Below are positions 1-9,542 of a stretch of DNA of 64,000 nt, piece by piece. Made by a program: the position numbers and the translations under genes. The notes under the pieces were generated by a model, which had not been told where the DNA came from, did no database searches, and worked only from the letters and a program-made list of their open reading frames with translations. The stretch's first letter is position 1; each line of letters starts with the position of its first letter. This DNA comes from Plicaturopsis crispa FD-325 SS-3 (Eukaryota > Basidiomycota > Agaricomycetes > Amylocorticiales > Amylocorticiaceae): assembly GCA_000827205.1 (NCBI GenBank), contig KN832563.1, positions 1,154,765-1,218,764 of the forward strand, in the 5' to 3' direction.

Positions 1-2036
1 AGCAGGCGAGGCACAAATTAAAATTCTTGCACGATGCACACTTGTATCGTCGACTGATTATTGCAGTGCCACATGTGGAGCACCTGCAGCCGTTGACGTC
101 CTCTTGTTCTAGATGGGACATGGAGTATCAGTATCGACGACGCTTATGAGTTTGACGCGGCACGTACGGACGTCCTCCCACCCGTCGTGGCCCCATATCC
201 TCTCGAGGTATGCGTGACGTACTTTACCCTTCGCGGGTGCTGCCCGACGCATCTGCGATAACGTGAGTCGGGTGTCTTCCGGTGAGGATGGGGATCCGCG
301 CGCGGGCGATGATCCCAAAGAAAGATTCATCTCGAGCGCATGGTTGACGCCGGAGGTCTCGATACAGCCGGAACAGAGCTCGTAGCCGAGCTCGACGTCG
401 GGGTGAGCGTGCTGTTGTCCGGGAATCAGAGATAGGTGAGGTAAAGACGGCAGCGGCTTGTGGACGTTGTCATAGGAAGAGTTGTCTTGAAACGCCTGAC
501 CAACGAAGGTATGAGAGGAGGAGCTCGAGAGATTGCGGAAGCGGGATGGGGGGTAAGACATGGGCTCATCGGCAGGACTCATTGACCTGCCTTTGCCTTT
601 GTCAAGCCATCTCGCTGGCTTCTTCACCCCGCATGTGGTACAAACGTAGCGAATGGAGTTGAGAAGAACCCCGCACTCCGAGCACTCCGTAAGCTCATGT
701 GGAGGTGGGCCTAGCAGAGGGGCAAGCTGGAAGTCTGTGTCCGCGCCGTCGCCGAATGAGTCATCCGTGGTCGTGAGCGAAAGTGTGCGACTGTTCGAAG
801 GCTCTGAATACGATCGGCTGGGAAGGGCGGGCTTGACTTGCTGGGCTGCAAGCCAATCAAGGTTCATAGCTGACGGAGGTTTCACGCGCTCTTCGGCCAC
901 GTCCGCGTCGCTGGCATCTTCACCGTTCACGCTGGGTCGGTCGTCGTACCCAGAATCGTGGGTCTGGGATGCGCTCGACGATCCTGTAGTAGTATAGGAG
1001 TAGTAAAACTTCCCGCGCGTGTCTCGCTTCAAGGAGAGTTCGCCGTCCATCTGCGCGCCGTTCTCCGGCGTCACTGAAGCCGCGTCAGACTCCGATGGCT
1101 CAGGCGATACGCCGAGCATCGTTGTGATGTTGCGAGCTTTCTGGTCTCGAAGCCAGGCGGCACCGCGAGAGGGAATAGAGGCGTCATGACCGGTATCGGT
1201 CTGGTTGCCCTCCGCCAACTTGAGACGTTCGAAGACTGCCGATGGGTCATTGACAACTCTCAAAGACTCTTCGCGGTAGTGATCATCGAATGGCGAGCGC
1301 TCTATGCGCTGCGTCTCTCCGCTGATACTGGGGGAGCGAGAAACAGGCGCATCGACGTCCTGATCGCCAGCTAGAGACGCCATAGACTGCGCCCATGCAT
1401 CGGATGGCTGCATCTGCCATGACATGGAAGCGGGGAGCTGCGGAGGCTGCTGACGGGAGGGGGAAGAAGGGTCATGCATGTAATCCTGCGTAGGCGCCGC
1501 GCCAGTATCTCTCGAGCTGACGGTAATTGAATCGTCGTCGTGCTCCACAGACGGCGGCGCACTGTACGAGAGCGAGAAATTGCTTCCATTGCGTCCATTG
1601 TACTCCTCCATGCTCGCCAAAGAAGATGTGTCCGATAGGGAGCCCGTAAAGTCGACATTGATGTTAAACTTCATCGTTATCTTGCGACTGCCGAAGCTAC
1701 GCCCCGACAGGATCGAGGATGCGGACGACGTCGGTGGATCATCGGTGCCGGCTTGGAAATACTGGATGGCATCTGTTATGTCGAAATCTGTTGTGATGTT
1801 GCTGATTTCTCCGTCGTCGTCTATGTATGCGATCGTATAGGAGGTGCCATACAGCGAGAAACCCTGTTCGATCTGCGCTTTCGATGAGACCGTGTCCGCG
1901 AGTAGAGATTGTCCCGACGTACCTTTCCCTTCAGGAGATCTAATGTGCAGTTACGAGCCGAAGAAAAGGTGATTTTCTTCAATTTATCGTTGAACTCGCA
2001 CTTTACGAGCAAGGGTTTGTCCGGTCTGTTGTGCAT
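1..2036 (-). CDS. NBR1-like selective autophagy receptor (PB1 + ZZ), partial at left edge
   Basis: Exons read as 2036-1923, 1872-168 and 108 to beyond the edge, each with GT/AG borders. Residues 1 to about 75 form a PB1 domain: a basic first strand (LLVKCEFNDKLKKITF), then an acidic OPCA-type loop (YIDDDGEISNITTDFD). A long Ser/Pro-rich disordered stretch follows. Next comes a first ZZ-type zinc site (CSECG..YVCTTCG near 650-610, with its second half YELCSGC near 390-370, so a long insertion splits the finger). A second ZZ finger (CSTCGTAII..YKCASCKNFNLCLAC) is cut by the window edge. PB1 plus repeated ZZ fingers is the architecture of NBR1/p62 cargo receptors, which link ubiquitinated or vacuolar cargo to autophagy. 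The FW domain and any AIM would lie outside the window. Family assignment is good; the exact cargo role is inference. Confidence 0.8.
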
Positions 2037-2532
2037 GACTGCGAGTGACCGTATCTAAAGTGTTGGTTCTGCGCGAATACGATCCAGTGGATCTGTCAGG
2101 GAGCCAGGAGACATGAAGGTAGGGTATAAGCGCTGTGTATTCTCATGGCGGGATTTACACTGACAGTTCCTGATTTCCACTGTCCGCAGCACTGAACGCT
2201 CCGAGGGCCGCGCCACTTTAATTTTGAACCGATACCACGTGGCTCATTATTTCTGAGCGACGCGTCGTACCAGGTCGTGCCAGTACAGTTACAGTACCAC
2301 TACCGTTGCAATGTACAGTAGACACTGAACACGGGCAGAATCTAATCACGCTGGTTCAATTATCGCATAGCCTACAAATCAAGTCATAGAATGAATTGAA
2401 ATAAAAATTCCTCAGATCATCTGTGCGCGATGCTAACTTATACTAAATATCTTCCTCGGCCCGTAAGAAATCAATTAAGCAACGCACCGGGCACCAGCAA
2501 GGTACCAGCTTGTGGATTGTAGAAGGACGAGC
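2037..2532. other. intergenic, no gene seen
   Basis: This stretch lies between the NBR1-like gene start and the 3' end of the interrupted kinase gene. It is moderately AT-rich and stop-dense in all frames. It presumably holds the promoter of the NBR1-like gene. No repeat or RNA gene was recognised. Confidence 0.5.
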
Positions 2533-2969
2533 CTACGCACTCGCTTCCCTGTCTCCGTCTTGAATCATCGCATGGCTAAACAGCTCCTGACGGCCCTGCC
2601 GCAGTGTGCGCGCGGCCGCGCGCAGACAGAGCGGAAAGAATCCTATCCAAAACAGTAGCCGTGAATCCACCCACCGCACAGGTGCATACATCTTAAGTTT
2701 AAACGCATTGCATGTCAACTCATGGAAGAGTTGGCAACAGTCCGATGCGGAAGGACGCTGTGCGGGATCGGAAAGTAGCATCTGTCGAACAAGAGGCTCT
2801 ACGTATGGGATGCGCGACCGGATGTAGTCCTATGCCCTCGAATGATCAGCAGCGAGAACATAGGGGTAGAAGATTGTGCGCACCGTGAAAAAAAGATCGC
2901 GAAATACACATCCCAGTAAGTACACATCTGCTTTGAACGGGTCGAATGGGGTGGACCGATCTTCCGTGA

Positions 2970-2982
2970 CATCAGCAAACCT
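2970..2982 (+). repeat. left terminal inverted repeat of the 2.4-kb element
   Basis: CATCAGCAAACCT, immediately preceded by GA at 2968-2969. It is the exact reverse complement of the right end. Confidence 0.9.
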
Positions 2983-3189
2983 ACATCTGTCTGATTCGTC
3001 TTATATGTCTGAAGCCACTGAACAGTCTGTAGTAATTATTTTCCAGACCATTCTAAGACAATTAAGACTACGAAATCGCTTTCAGAAATTAAGAGGGAGC
3101 GAAAAAAATCAGGAATTCAGAATACCACCCAAAAGATATACTACAGACATCCTTTATACATACGGGCTTTGCGCAACTAGATATATACG

Positions 3190-4404
3190 CGGTTCCGAAA
3201 GCTACACTGGCGTAGGTGAGTGGAACAGGAGGCATGGAACTTGAAAGACCGCAAGCTCGAAGCGCGGAGCCACAGGACCTTGCACCCGGCCGTGCGGATG
3301 CTCGAGGTGCAGGCGTACACACAGCGGTGTGATGGCTTGCGTGCAGGGGGGATACGGAGATGCGTGAATGGGAAGAGCGAGCGTGCGGCGCAGCGTAAAT
3401 GCGGAGGGCTCAGGTGCAGCGGTAGTTTCTATACGTCGCACGAAACTGCCAGATAAGAAAAGGAGAATGGTCAGTAAGAGGAGGACGACGGGGATGAATA
3501 CTGTAGCCCACGACGGGAGGGAACCCCGGCTGGACCGTCACCGGGAGGTCATATCCCCGTCGGATGCTGGGACGGGGCTGTCATGGCACAGCCGGGACTG
3601 GGGAAAGGGTCTTGGGGTCACCAAAGTACCCCGGGACATGATCCGGGGTGACACGGTGCTCCTAACGTGTGGTGTCTTTCGTGGTGATTTTTCTTGAGGA
3701 CGTGGTGCTGGCGGTGCGCTGTCCTTTGGGTGCGAAATCGGTGGGTTGTGGGATTTCTTCGCGCTCTCGCTGGCGTCTCTGCTGTTGTTGTGGAAGATCT
3801 GGGGGCAAGTCTGGCGGCATACGGCATAGCGCTGGCATAGCGAGAAGAGAAAATGAGACGAGAGTCGACAACGACGACGGCTCACGAACGCAAGTAGTTC
3901 AAACTCCGCTCGAATCAAAGTTCAATTGCCACGTCGACACCCTCACAGTTTACCACCGTGCGCACGTCTGTGTCTGTCGCCGTCTCTCTCAGCTTGTACT
4001 CAAAGTGTGCTCCTTTCTGCTCCTCTTCAGTCCCGACCTAGGGCCTGGCTACCCGCAGAAGGCATGTCTGGCTGCGCACCAGGCCATGCACTATGCTTTC
4101 CTCGCCGGCATCAACGGTCGTCGTTTGACCGGCAACAGCACTCCTGCTAATGGGCTCAGTGCCCTGGGTATGTTCTCCCCTTTTGTTAATGTTCAATTTC
4201 GTGTATCTGACCATTTTCTCTAACTCATCAGTTTTCTCCGACGCGTACGACGCCATCGTGCTTTCATCGCGAAACTTCACGCCGCCACGACAGGGAATGC
4301 CCGGTGCCGAAGACGATGCAGGACAAGAGAGGAGGAGCCGCGGGAGCTGTAGCAGCGCGACCACGAGGAACGATAAACAAGTAAGTCGCACCACTCCCAC
4401 TTGA
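3190..4404. other. possible captured gene fragments inside the transposon
   Basis: The interior is clearly different in composition from the AT-rich, motif-dense ends. On the minus strand about 3515-3440 encodes a strongly hydrophobic run (VFIPVVLLLLTILLFLSG) like one membrane helix. On the plus strand 4040-4167 keeps one open frame (GYPQKACLAAHQAMHYAFLAG..) up to a GTATGT donor-like site at 4168. The next open segment begins after a pyrimidine-rich tract and AG at about 4230 (FSDAYDAIVLSS) and ends near a GTAAGT at 4381. These look like pieces of host intron-containing genes carried by the element. No family was recognised and no full gene is present. Confidence 0.35.
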
Positions 4405-5080
4405 GCGTGCGCTAGCACTCTCCGCGCCAGCCGACCACCTGATGATAGCGCCCCCTAGCAACTCCCATGCCGGCACGTACGCCAGCTCATTCCCCGGCGC
4501 GTGCCCCAAGCCTCGACGTTGCAGAACACGCACACCGCTCCATGCGAGTGCAGGCTACCCGCCGGCCAGCAAGTCCCATGCCCGCAAACGCCCCACGCCA
4601 GCGCGTTCCATCAGGCGACCCATGCCCAGTCGCTCACACACGCGCGTGCAGCGCGCGCTTCACACGAGCACACGTCAGTGCCAAACACCGGTGCGCTCCT
4701 TGCCCAGCCGTCGAAGAGCGCACCGCTCCTCTCGATCGCACGCTAACCACACAACAGCGTACACCACACGCCAGCGAACATCAGCGCGCACCACGACATG
4801 CGCACGCTCGCGTACTCCCCACGCCGGCGCACACTAGCCGCACGCCACCATGGCTCTCGTGTCACGCCGCACGCATGCACGCTCGACACAGGGCGTGCAT
4901 ACCGTGCATCTTTGTCGACGGCTAGGCGTAGGGCCAACACTGGCATGCGCTAAAGTGCGGACCGCGCGTGCCTGCACACACCCGACGCCTCGCCGTCGCA
5001 TTGCCCACGGGACTTGCTTCATCCCGTCCACGCGAGATCCGCTTTCGCTTTGGAGGCGATTTCCTTACTTCGCCATGCCA
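4405..5080. repeat. T-poor, CACGC-rich low-complexity tract in transposon cargo
   Basis: The plus strand is dominated by C, A and G with degenerate CACGC/GCCAGC units and very little T. That removes stop codons and leaves several overlapping open frames in all plus phases (for example 4442-4837 and 4467-4925). The predicted peptides are Arg/His/Thr/Pro-rich with no domain, so I treat them as composition artefacts rather than genes. Confidence 0.5.
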
Positions 5081-5354
5081 TAGCCCATGTAGTACTTCGT
5101 ATCATGTATATTGTAATTTATATGCCTAATATAATTGATTTTAACCTACTTTTTGTGTGATCTGAGTGTATGGGCCCCCGTCTGACTGCAGATTGAAGTC
5201 TCTGGAATGGTCTGAATGTTGATCTTAAACGGTCTTATTCAGGTCTGAGCCCAGACATCGATGTCTTACTAAGAGGTACATAGCTTGATTCAGAATTTTT
5301 TCTGAGTGTCTGAAATGTCTTATTGCGCTTGGCTAAGACGATTCAGACGACTTG

Positions 5355-5367
5355 AGGTTTGCTGATG
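5355..5367 (-). repeat. right terminal inverted repeat of the 2.4-kb element
   Basis: AGGTTTGCTGATG, followed by GA at 5368-5369, which is the proposed 2-bp target duplication. Confidence 0.9.
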
Positions 5368-6381
5368 GACTTCGGGGACAACGTCGAGGGTCCTGTTGTT
5401 AGATAGCGGGAGCACGGGCTCACCGTCGGCGCACGCGACGGCGAGATCAAAGTCAATGTAGTAGTACTTGACTGGCCCTTGTGCGCGCACGAATCGGTCT
5501 GCATCTTGAACGTGTGCACCTTCCGGAAGGTGCGTCAAGAAGTACCATCCCCATGTATCATCTGGGTCTACGGGACGGGCATCCATCATGATGTTGCGCT
5601 TAAGAATGTCGCTAAACACGATAATGTTAAGCTCAACTTCAGTTGCATATACTGAAGAAACATACCCGTGTGCCATAGAATAGGCGTGTATGAACTCCAG
5701 GCCCTGTATGCATCGCACTCAGTCTAAAGTTAAGATGCTTTATACAGAGAAAATACGACCTCGAGTAATTGTGCTGTGAAACAGATCGCTTCCATGTTGA
5801 GAAGGAATAAAGGTTGTAACCACGTATAGAGGCGGGGCAATACGAGAAAGCCGATTTGCGGGTGCACCGAGCCATCCGGTAACAAACCGTCGAAATACTC
5901 GATCAAAGGAACACAATGATTCCGTGGGTCGGGGCGAAGACTATCAGTATTGAAATATTCGATAAATGCCAGTTCGCGCATGTTGCTCCTGTGCTCCGTA
6001 GTGTCGGCGTAGCGCATGAGCTTGAGCATGACCTGTAAGCCATCCGAGATACGCACAGCATCCATGGCTACGTCTGCGGTCTAGAAATATATCGATAAAT
6101 TTAGGCATCATACTACGAGGGAGAGGACTGTATACCTCGGATGGTTTGCTATCTGGACATGATGCTGGGTCCGCGCCAGACTCCACCCAGGAGCCTACCC
6201 AGCCCGGGTGATATCGGTCGCGCAGACGATAGCCTGCAATTTCCTCTAGAAACGGCTGCCAAGTAGCCCATGTATGCTCGTCCTCGGTCAATCCATAAGG
6301 GAAATTGATGTCCTGCGGCGCTTCAAGGACGCCCTGAGGTGGCGCCACATTTTCAGCACTTGGAAAATGAGTGGACTCCAT

Positions 6382-6992
6382 AGGTGAGGCAGAGATGTGC
6401 GAGGTAGCTGAAGGCGTCGAACTATGGCACAGAATTAGTCTCGCTGTAGCAGCCCGCCCACGACGTAGGGATAAAGTGCAGAACTGAGTGCAGGATTGAC
6501 GTCGCCTAGCGGCGGGCTCCTAAGTATCCACTGGCAGTCTGTAAGAAAGAAGAGATGCCACGCGGCAGGTCGCAATGAGGAACTTGACCTTGTAAGCACG
6601 TCCTCCGCTGCCATCGTGTCTTTGCATTATGTAGTCCCCCGATTTTGTCGTGCTTAGTAGTGAACATCAAGTCGAAATTACACTGTAATGGATACACATT
6701 TATATTGAGCGGGAGCTAGTGATCATGCATATGTACCGGCAACACCACAGAACAGTTTTTGGTGTATACTCTATAGGACAACGGAGCACTCAGAAAGCCA
6801 AGCAAGCACAAATGCAGACGCGGCGATGTGTACAGTATAAGCAAGCCTAGTAAGCCGGAGTAGAGATGAGCGACTTCAAGTTGCAAACAGACTGAAAGGC
6901 CGCGAACGAGATTCGAGTTGCTGTAAAACCTGTACCAACATAGCGGAAGGTGACAAGCGCATGGGCGTGTGGATCGTTGCAGTAGAGGGGCT
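6382..6992. other. intergenic between the two kinase copies
   Basis: No gene seen. The block near 6545-6585 (AAGAAGAGATGCCACG..CAATGAGGAAC) resembles the block upstream of copy 2 near 8795-8840. The tandem duplication therefore appears to include upstream sequence as well as the coding region. Confidence 0.45.
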
Positions 6993-8472
6993 TTAGGTTA
7001 CGCCACTGGCAGTGGAATGCCTATCTTCGTCATGAATCATGACATGGCTGAACAGCTCCTGACGACCATGCCGCAAAGTACGCGCGGCCGCGCGCAGACA
7101 TAGAGGAAAGAATACCAGCCAGAAAAATGTGCGAGATTCTATGCACCGCACGGGTGCATACAGCTTCAATTTGAAGGCATTGTGCGTTAGGCTGCGGAAA
7201 AGGTTGCAGCAGTCGAATATGGAAGGACGCTGAGCGGGATCCGGGATCAACATCTGTTGGACGAGAGGTTCCACGTATGGAATGCGGGACCGAATGTAGC
7301 CCTGTCGTGACGACGGTACGTACATTAGTCGCGGGAGCGTTTGCGGGAGCTACATACGCACCGTGAAGAAGGTGTCGCGAAATAAACATCCAAGCAGGTA
7401 CACATCGGCCTTGAAAGGGTCAAAAGGGACGGACCCTTCCTCCACGACTTCGGGAACGTCATCTAGCGTTCTGTTATTAGGTAGCGGGAACACGGGCGTG
7501 TCGTCGAGGCAGACGGTGGCAAGATCGAAGTCGATATAGTAATATTTCACAGGTCCTTGGGCGCGCACGAACCGTTCTTCGTCGTCAATCTGGGCGCCCT
7601 CGGGTGCATGCGTCAGGAAGTACCACCCCCACCTGTCGGACGGATCTACAGGGTGTGCGTCCATCATGATATTTCGCTTGAGGATGTCCCTGATTCACGA
7701 TAACATGAGACGTCAGTCAGCAAATGTCCTCTAACGTACTTTATACATACCCGTGTGCTACACCGTAAACATGCATAAATTCTAAGCCCTGTAAGACTTT
7801 GAATTAGCGATGTGCGCAAATAACGTTCTCGTAGGAAATCCAACCTCAAGTAGTTGTGCTGTAAAACAGAGTGCCTCCGTGTTGAGGAGGAATATTGGTC
7901 GCTGCCATATGTACAGGCGCGGCAGCACAAGAAAGCCGATTTGCGGGTGCACTGAACCATCCGGTAGCATCCCATCGAAATATTCGATCAAGTGAACGCA
8001 ATGGTTCCGTGGATCAGGGCGAAGGTTCTCGTCATTGAGATACTCAAGGATAGCCTTCTCACGTATATTGCACCTGTGCTCGCCTGCCTCGGTATGCCGC
8101 ATGAGCTTCAGCATTACTTGTAGGCCATCCGAGATTCGCACAGCATCCATGGCTACGTCCGCTATCTAACGACACCAATATTATCATTACATATATTGGG
8201 TCAAAAGCAAAGGATGTATGTACCTCAGAAGATTTGCTATCTGGACATGTTGTCGGATCGGCGCCTGAAGCTACCCATGAGCCAACCCAGCCTAGATGAT
8301 ATCTGTCGCGCAGGCGGTAGCCTGCAGATGTCTCCAGAAACGGCTGCCAAGTGACCCATGTATATTCATCCTCTGTCAGCCCATACGGGAAATTGATATC
8401 TTGCGGTGCTTCGAGGTCGCCGGGTCCCGCCACATTTTCGAAACTTGGAAGATCACCGGACTCGGGCACCAT
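6993..8472 (-). CDS. fungal-type protein kinase-like protein, copy 2 (intact paralogue)
   Basis: Five or so exons run from ATG at 8472 to the stop at 6993. In order: an N-terminal conserved block (EAPQDINFPYGLTEDE..DRYHLGWVGSW), the lysine strand VMLKLM, DPRNHCVHLIEYFD, PQIGFLVLPRLY, the catalytic loop AHG|DILKRNIMMD split by a phase-2 intron (HGD motif), and YYYIDFDLA in place of DFG. The C-lobe follows with PFDPFKADVYLLG and IPDPAQRPS. The tail (FFWLVFFPLCLRAAARTLRHG) is hydrophobic then basic. Family knowledge: these kinase-like proteins are expanded in Agaricomycetes and are mostly uncharacterised. The HGD and DFD variants keep the catalytic and metal-binding aspartates, so activity is possible. 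It is the reference copy for judging the broken paralogue at 2533-6381. Confidence 0.8.
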
Positions 8473-9542
8473 CAGCTAGTGTAGGCGGTAACGGAAATCC
8501 AGGATAAGCCTTTTGGTAGATAGGACCAGCTGTAACGGTCAATACAAAGACTAGAGAAGTACAATACGCGCGAGTTGGATCGCTGGAGTCCGATGGTGCC
8601 AACTCAAGCGACTCTGGTTTCAAATCGAGGTCTACTGACTAAGTGCGGGGGTCAGTGCCGCACAGTCAGTGCGCATTCAAGATATCGTGCGGTAACTCAC
8701 ATGCTTTCTATGAATCCAGAAAAGTTGAAGGTGTGCGTAGCTGTAGTATGGTGCTATGTAAAGTGAACGTAGGCACATGCGGCCGCGTCGCGAAAGAAGT
8801 TGGAACCACGTGGGAGATCCCAATGAGGAACATGTTAGTTCGGTCGAATCAGACCTCACTGACCTTTACTCCGTGTCTGCGTTCTGTAGAGTTTGACGTT
8901 TGCCTTGCATATCTGGACGTGGTACCACTATATCAACGGAACTGCCGCCATGAAGCTGGTACATATCGTGGCAAAATCATCTCACGATCTCCGTTTGTTA
9001 TAATAGTTTACCTCGATCGGGGTTGGATCGGGGTGACGACTCGTCCTTCAGCGCTCGGCGCTGAGTCTCAATAGATGACTTGCCTGGCTCCCAAGGACTC
9101 GCGCGGATAGATGCTGTGTCAAGCTATGCATATACAGCGTACCAAATCAAGGAGATGTGTGAGTACTCTTTCGTTCTGACTCGACATTTTGTCTAGGGTG
9201 CTCTAACACTGCATTACAGTTTGTGGCGTGTTCAGCTTCGTCGGTTCATTTGTATCATTTATCAACCTCTCCGCATGACTCTTTCGATCACTTCTTTTTC
9301 CATTCCAAGAAGTAGAAGCTCTGAGCTCAACTTGAATGGATAAGATTTCGCGTCTGTGATAGTACGTGGATTTGTCGAGACTTTCATCTGCCCGAGCTAA
9401 ACCGTCCCATTAGATACGTCGACCTCTTACTTATGCTGTGCCCTCAAGAGCGCCTACTCATACTTGTTCTCATGGACACCGCTCATGCAACACAAATCTG
9501 CCCATGTAGATCGTCCACAACTAGTATAAATAGCAAGCCTCC
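8473..9542. other. intergenic, no gene seen
   Basis: About 1.1 kb without a convincing gene. It holds the upstream region of kinase copy 2 and, at 9523-9532, a TATAAATAG box preceding the proline-rich ORF. Confidence 0.4.
9523..9532 (+). promoter_or_regulatory. candidate TATA box for the proline-rich ORF
   Basis: GTATAAATAG stands just before the open frame. A second TATAAAAAGG lies at about 9665, inside the open frame. If the second one is used, translation would start at the in-frame ATG near 9943. Confidence 0.35.

Larger units (their letters stand above)
2970..5367. mobile_element. non-autonomous DNA transposon (CACTA/Plavaka-like?) inserted in kinase gene
   Basis: Both ends carry the perfect 13-bp inverted terminus CATCAGCAAACCT, which extends imperfectly to about 34 bp with a shared GTCTGA(t/a)TCGTCTTA block. 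The dinucleotide GA lies immediately outside each end (2968-2969 and 5368-5369). Joining the flanks over a single GA gives CCGTGACTTCGGG, matching CCACGACTTCGGG in the intact paralogue. The first and last about 200 bp are filled with GTCTGA and GTCTTA motifs in both orientations, like the subterminal repeats that bind CACTA or hAT transposases. No transposase ORF is present, so mobility would depend on an enzyme supplied in trans. The 2-bp duplication and subterminal repeats favour the CACTA/Plavaka group, but the terminus is CATCA rather than CACTA, so superfamily is uncertain. Confidence 0.85.
2533..6381 (-). pseudogene. fungal-type protein kinase-like gene, copy 1, split by a transposon
   Basis: The 5' part (6381-5370) and 3' part (2967-2533) are both minus strand and separated by the 2.4-kb element at 2970-5367. 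The 5' part has an N-terminal block (DRYHPGWVGSW), the nucleotide-binding lysine strand (VMLKLM), a GLEFIHAYSMAHG..DILKRNIMMD catalytic loop split by an intron (HGD replacing HRD) and YYYIDFDLA (DFD replacing DFG), as is usual in basidiomycete FunK1-like kinases. The 3' part resumes with TPFDPFKADVYLLG, then IPYVEPLV and SDPAQRPSASD (C-lobe), and a hydrophobic tail. Removing the element and one GA restores continuous frame across the break when aligned with the copy at 6993-8472. In the present state the frame hits a stop at 5320 inside the element, so the C-lobe is lost. No other break was seen, which suggests a recent insertion. The cellular role is unknown. Confidence 0.85.

Noticed and set aside
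4442-4925. Overlapping 131- and 152-residue open frames as genes
   Set aside because: They arise from the T-poor composition of the tract; products are Arg/His/Thr/Pro-rich without any domain and lie inside a transposon.
2970-5367. hAT assignment for the 2.4-kb element
   Set aside because: No 8-bp duplication is present; only GA is repeated at the borders, and the rebuilt target agrees with the paralogue only for a 2-bp duplication.
8590-8640. tRNA-like GGTTTCAAATCGAGGTC segment
   Set aside because: No acceptor stem or D-arm could be folded around it, and the B-box match is imperfect.
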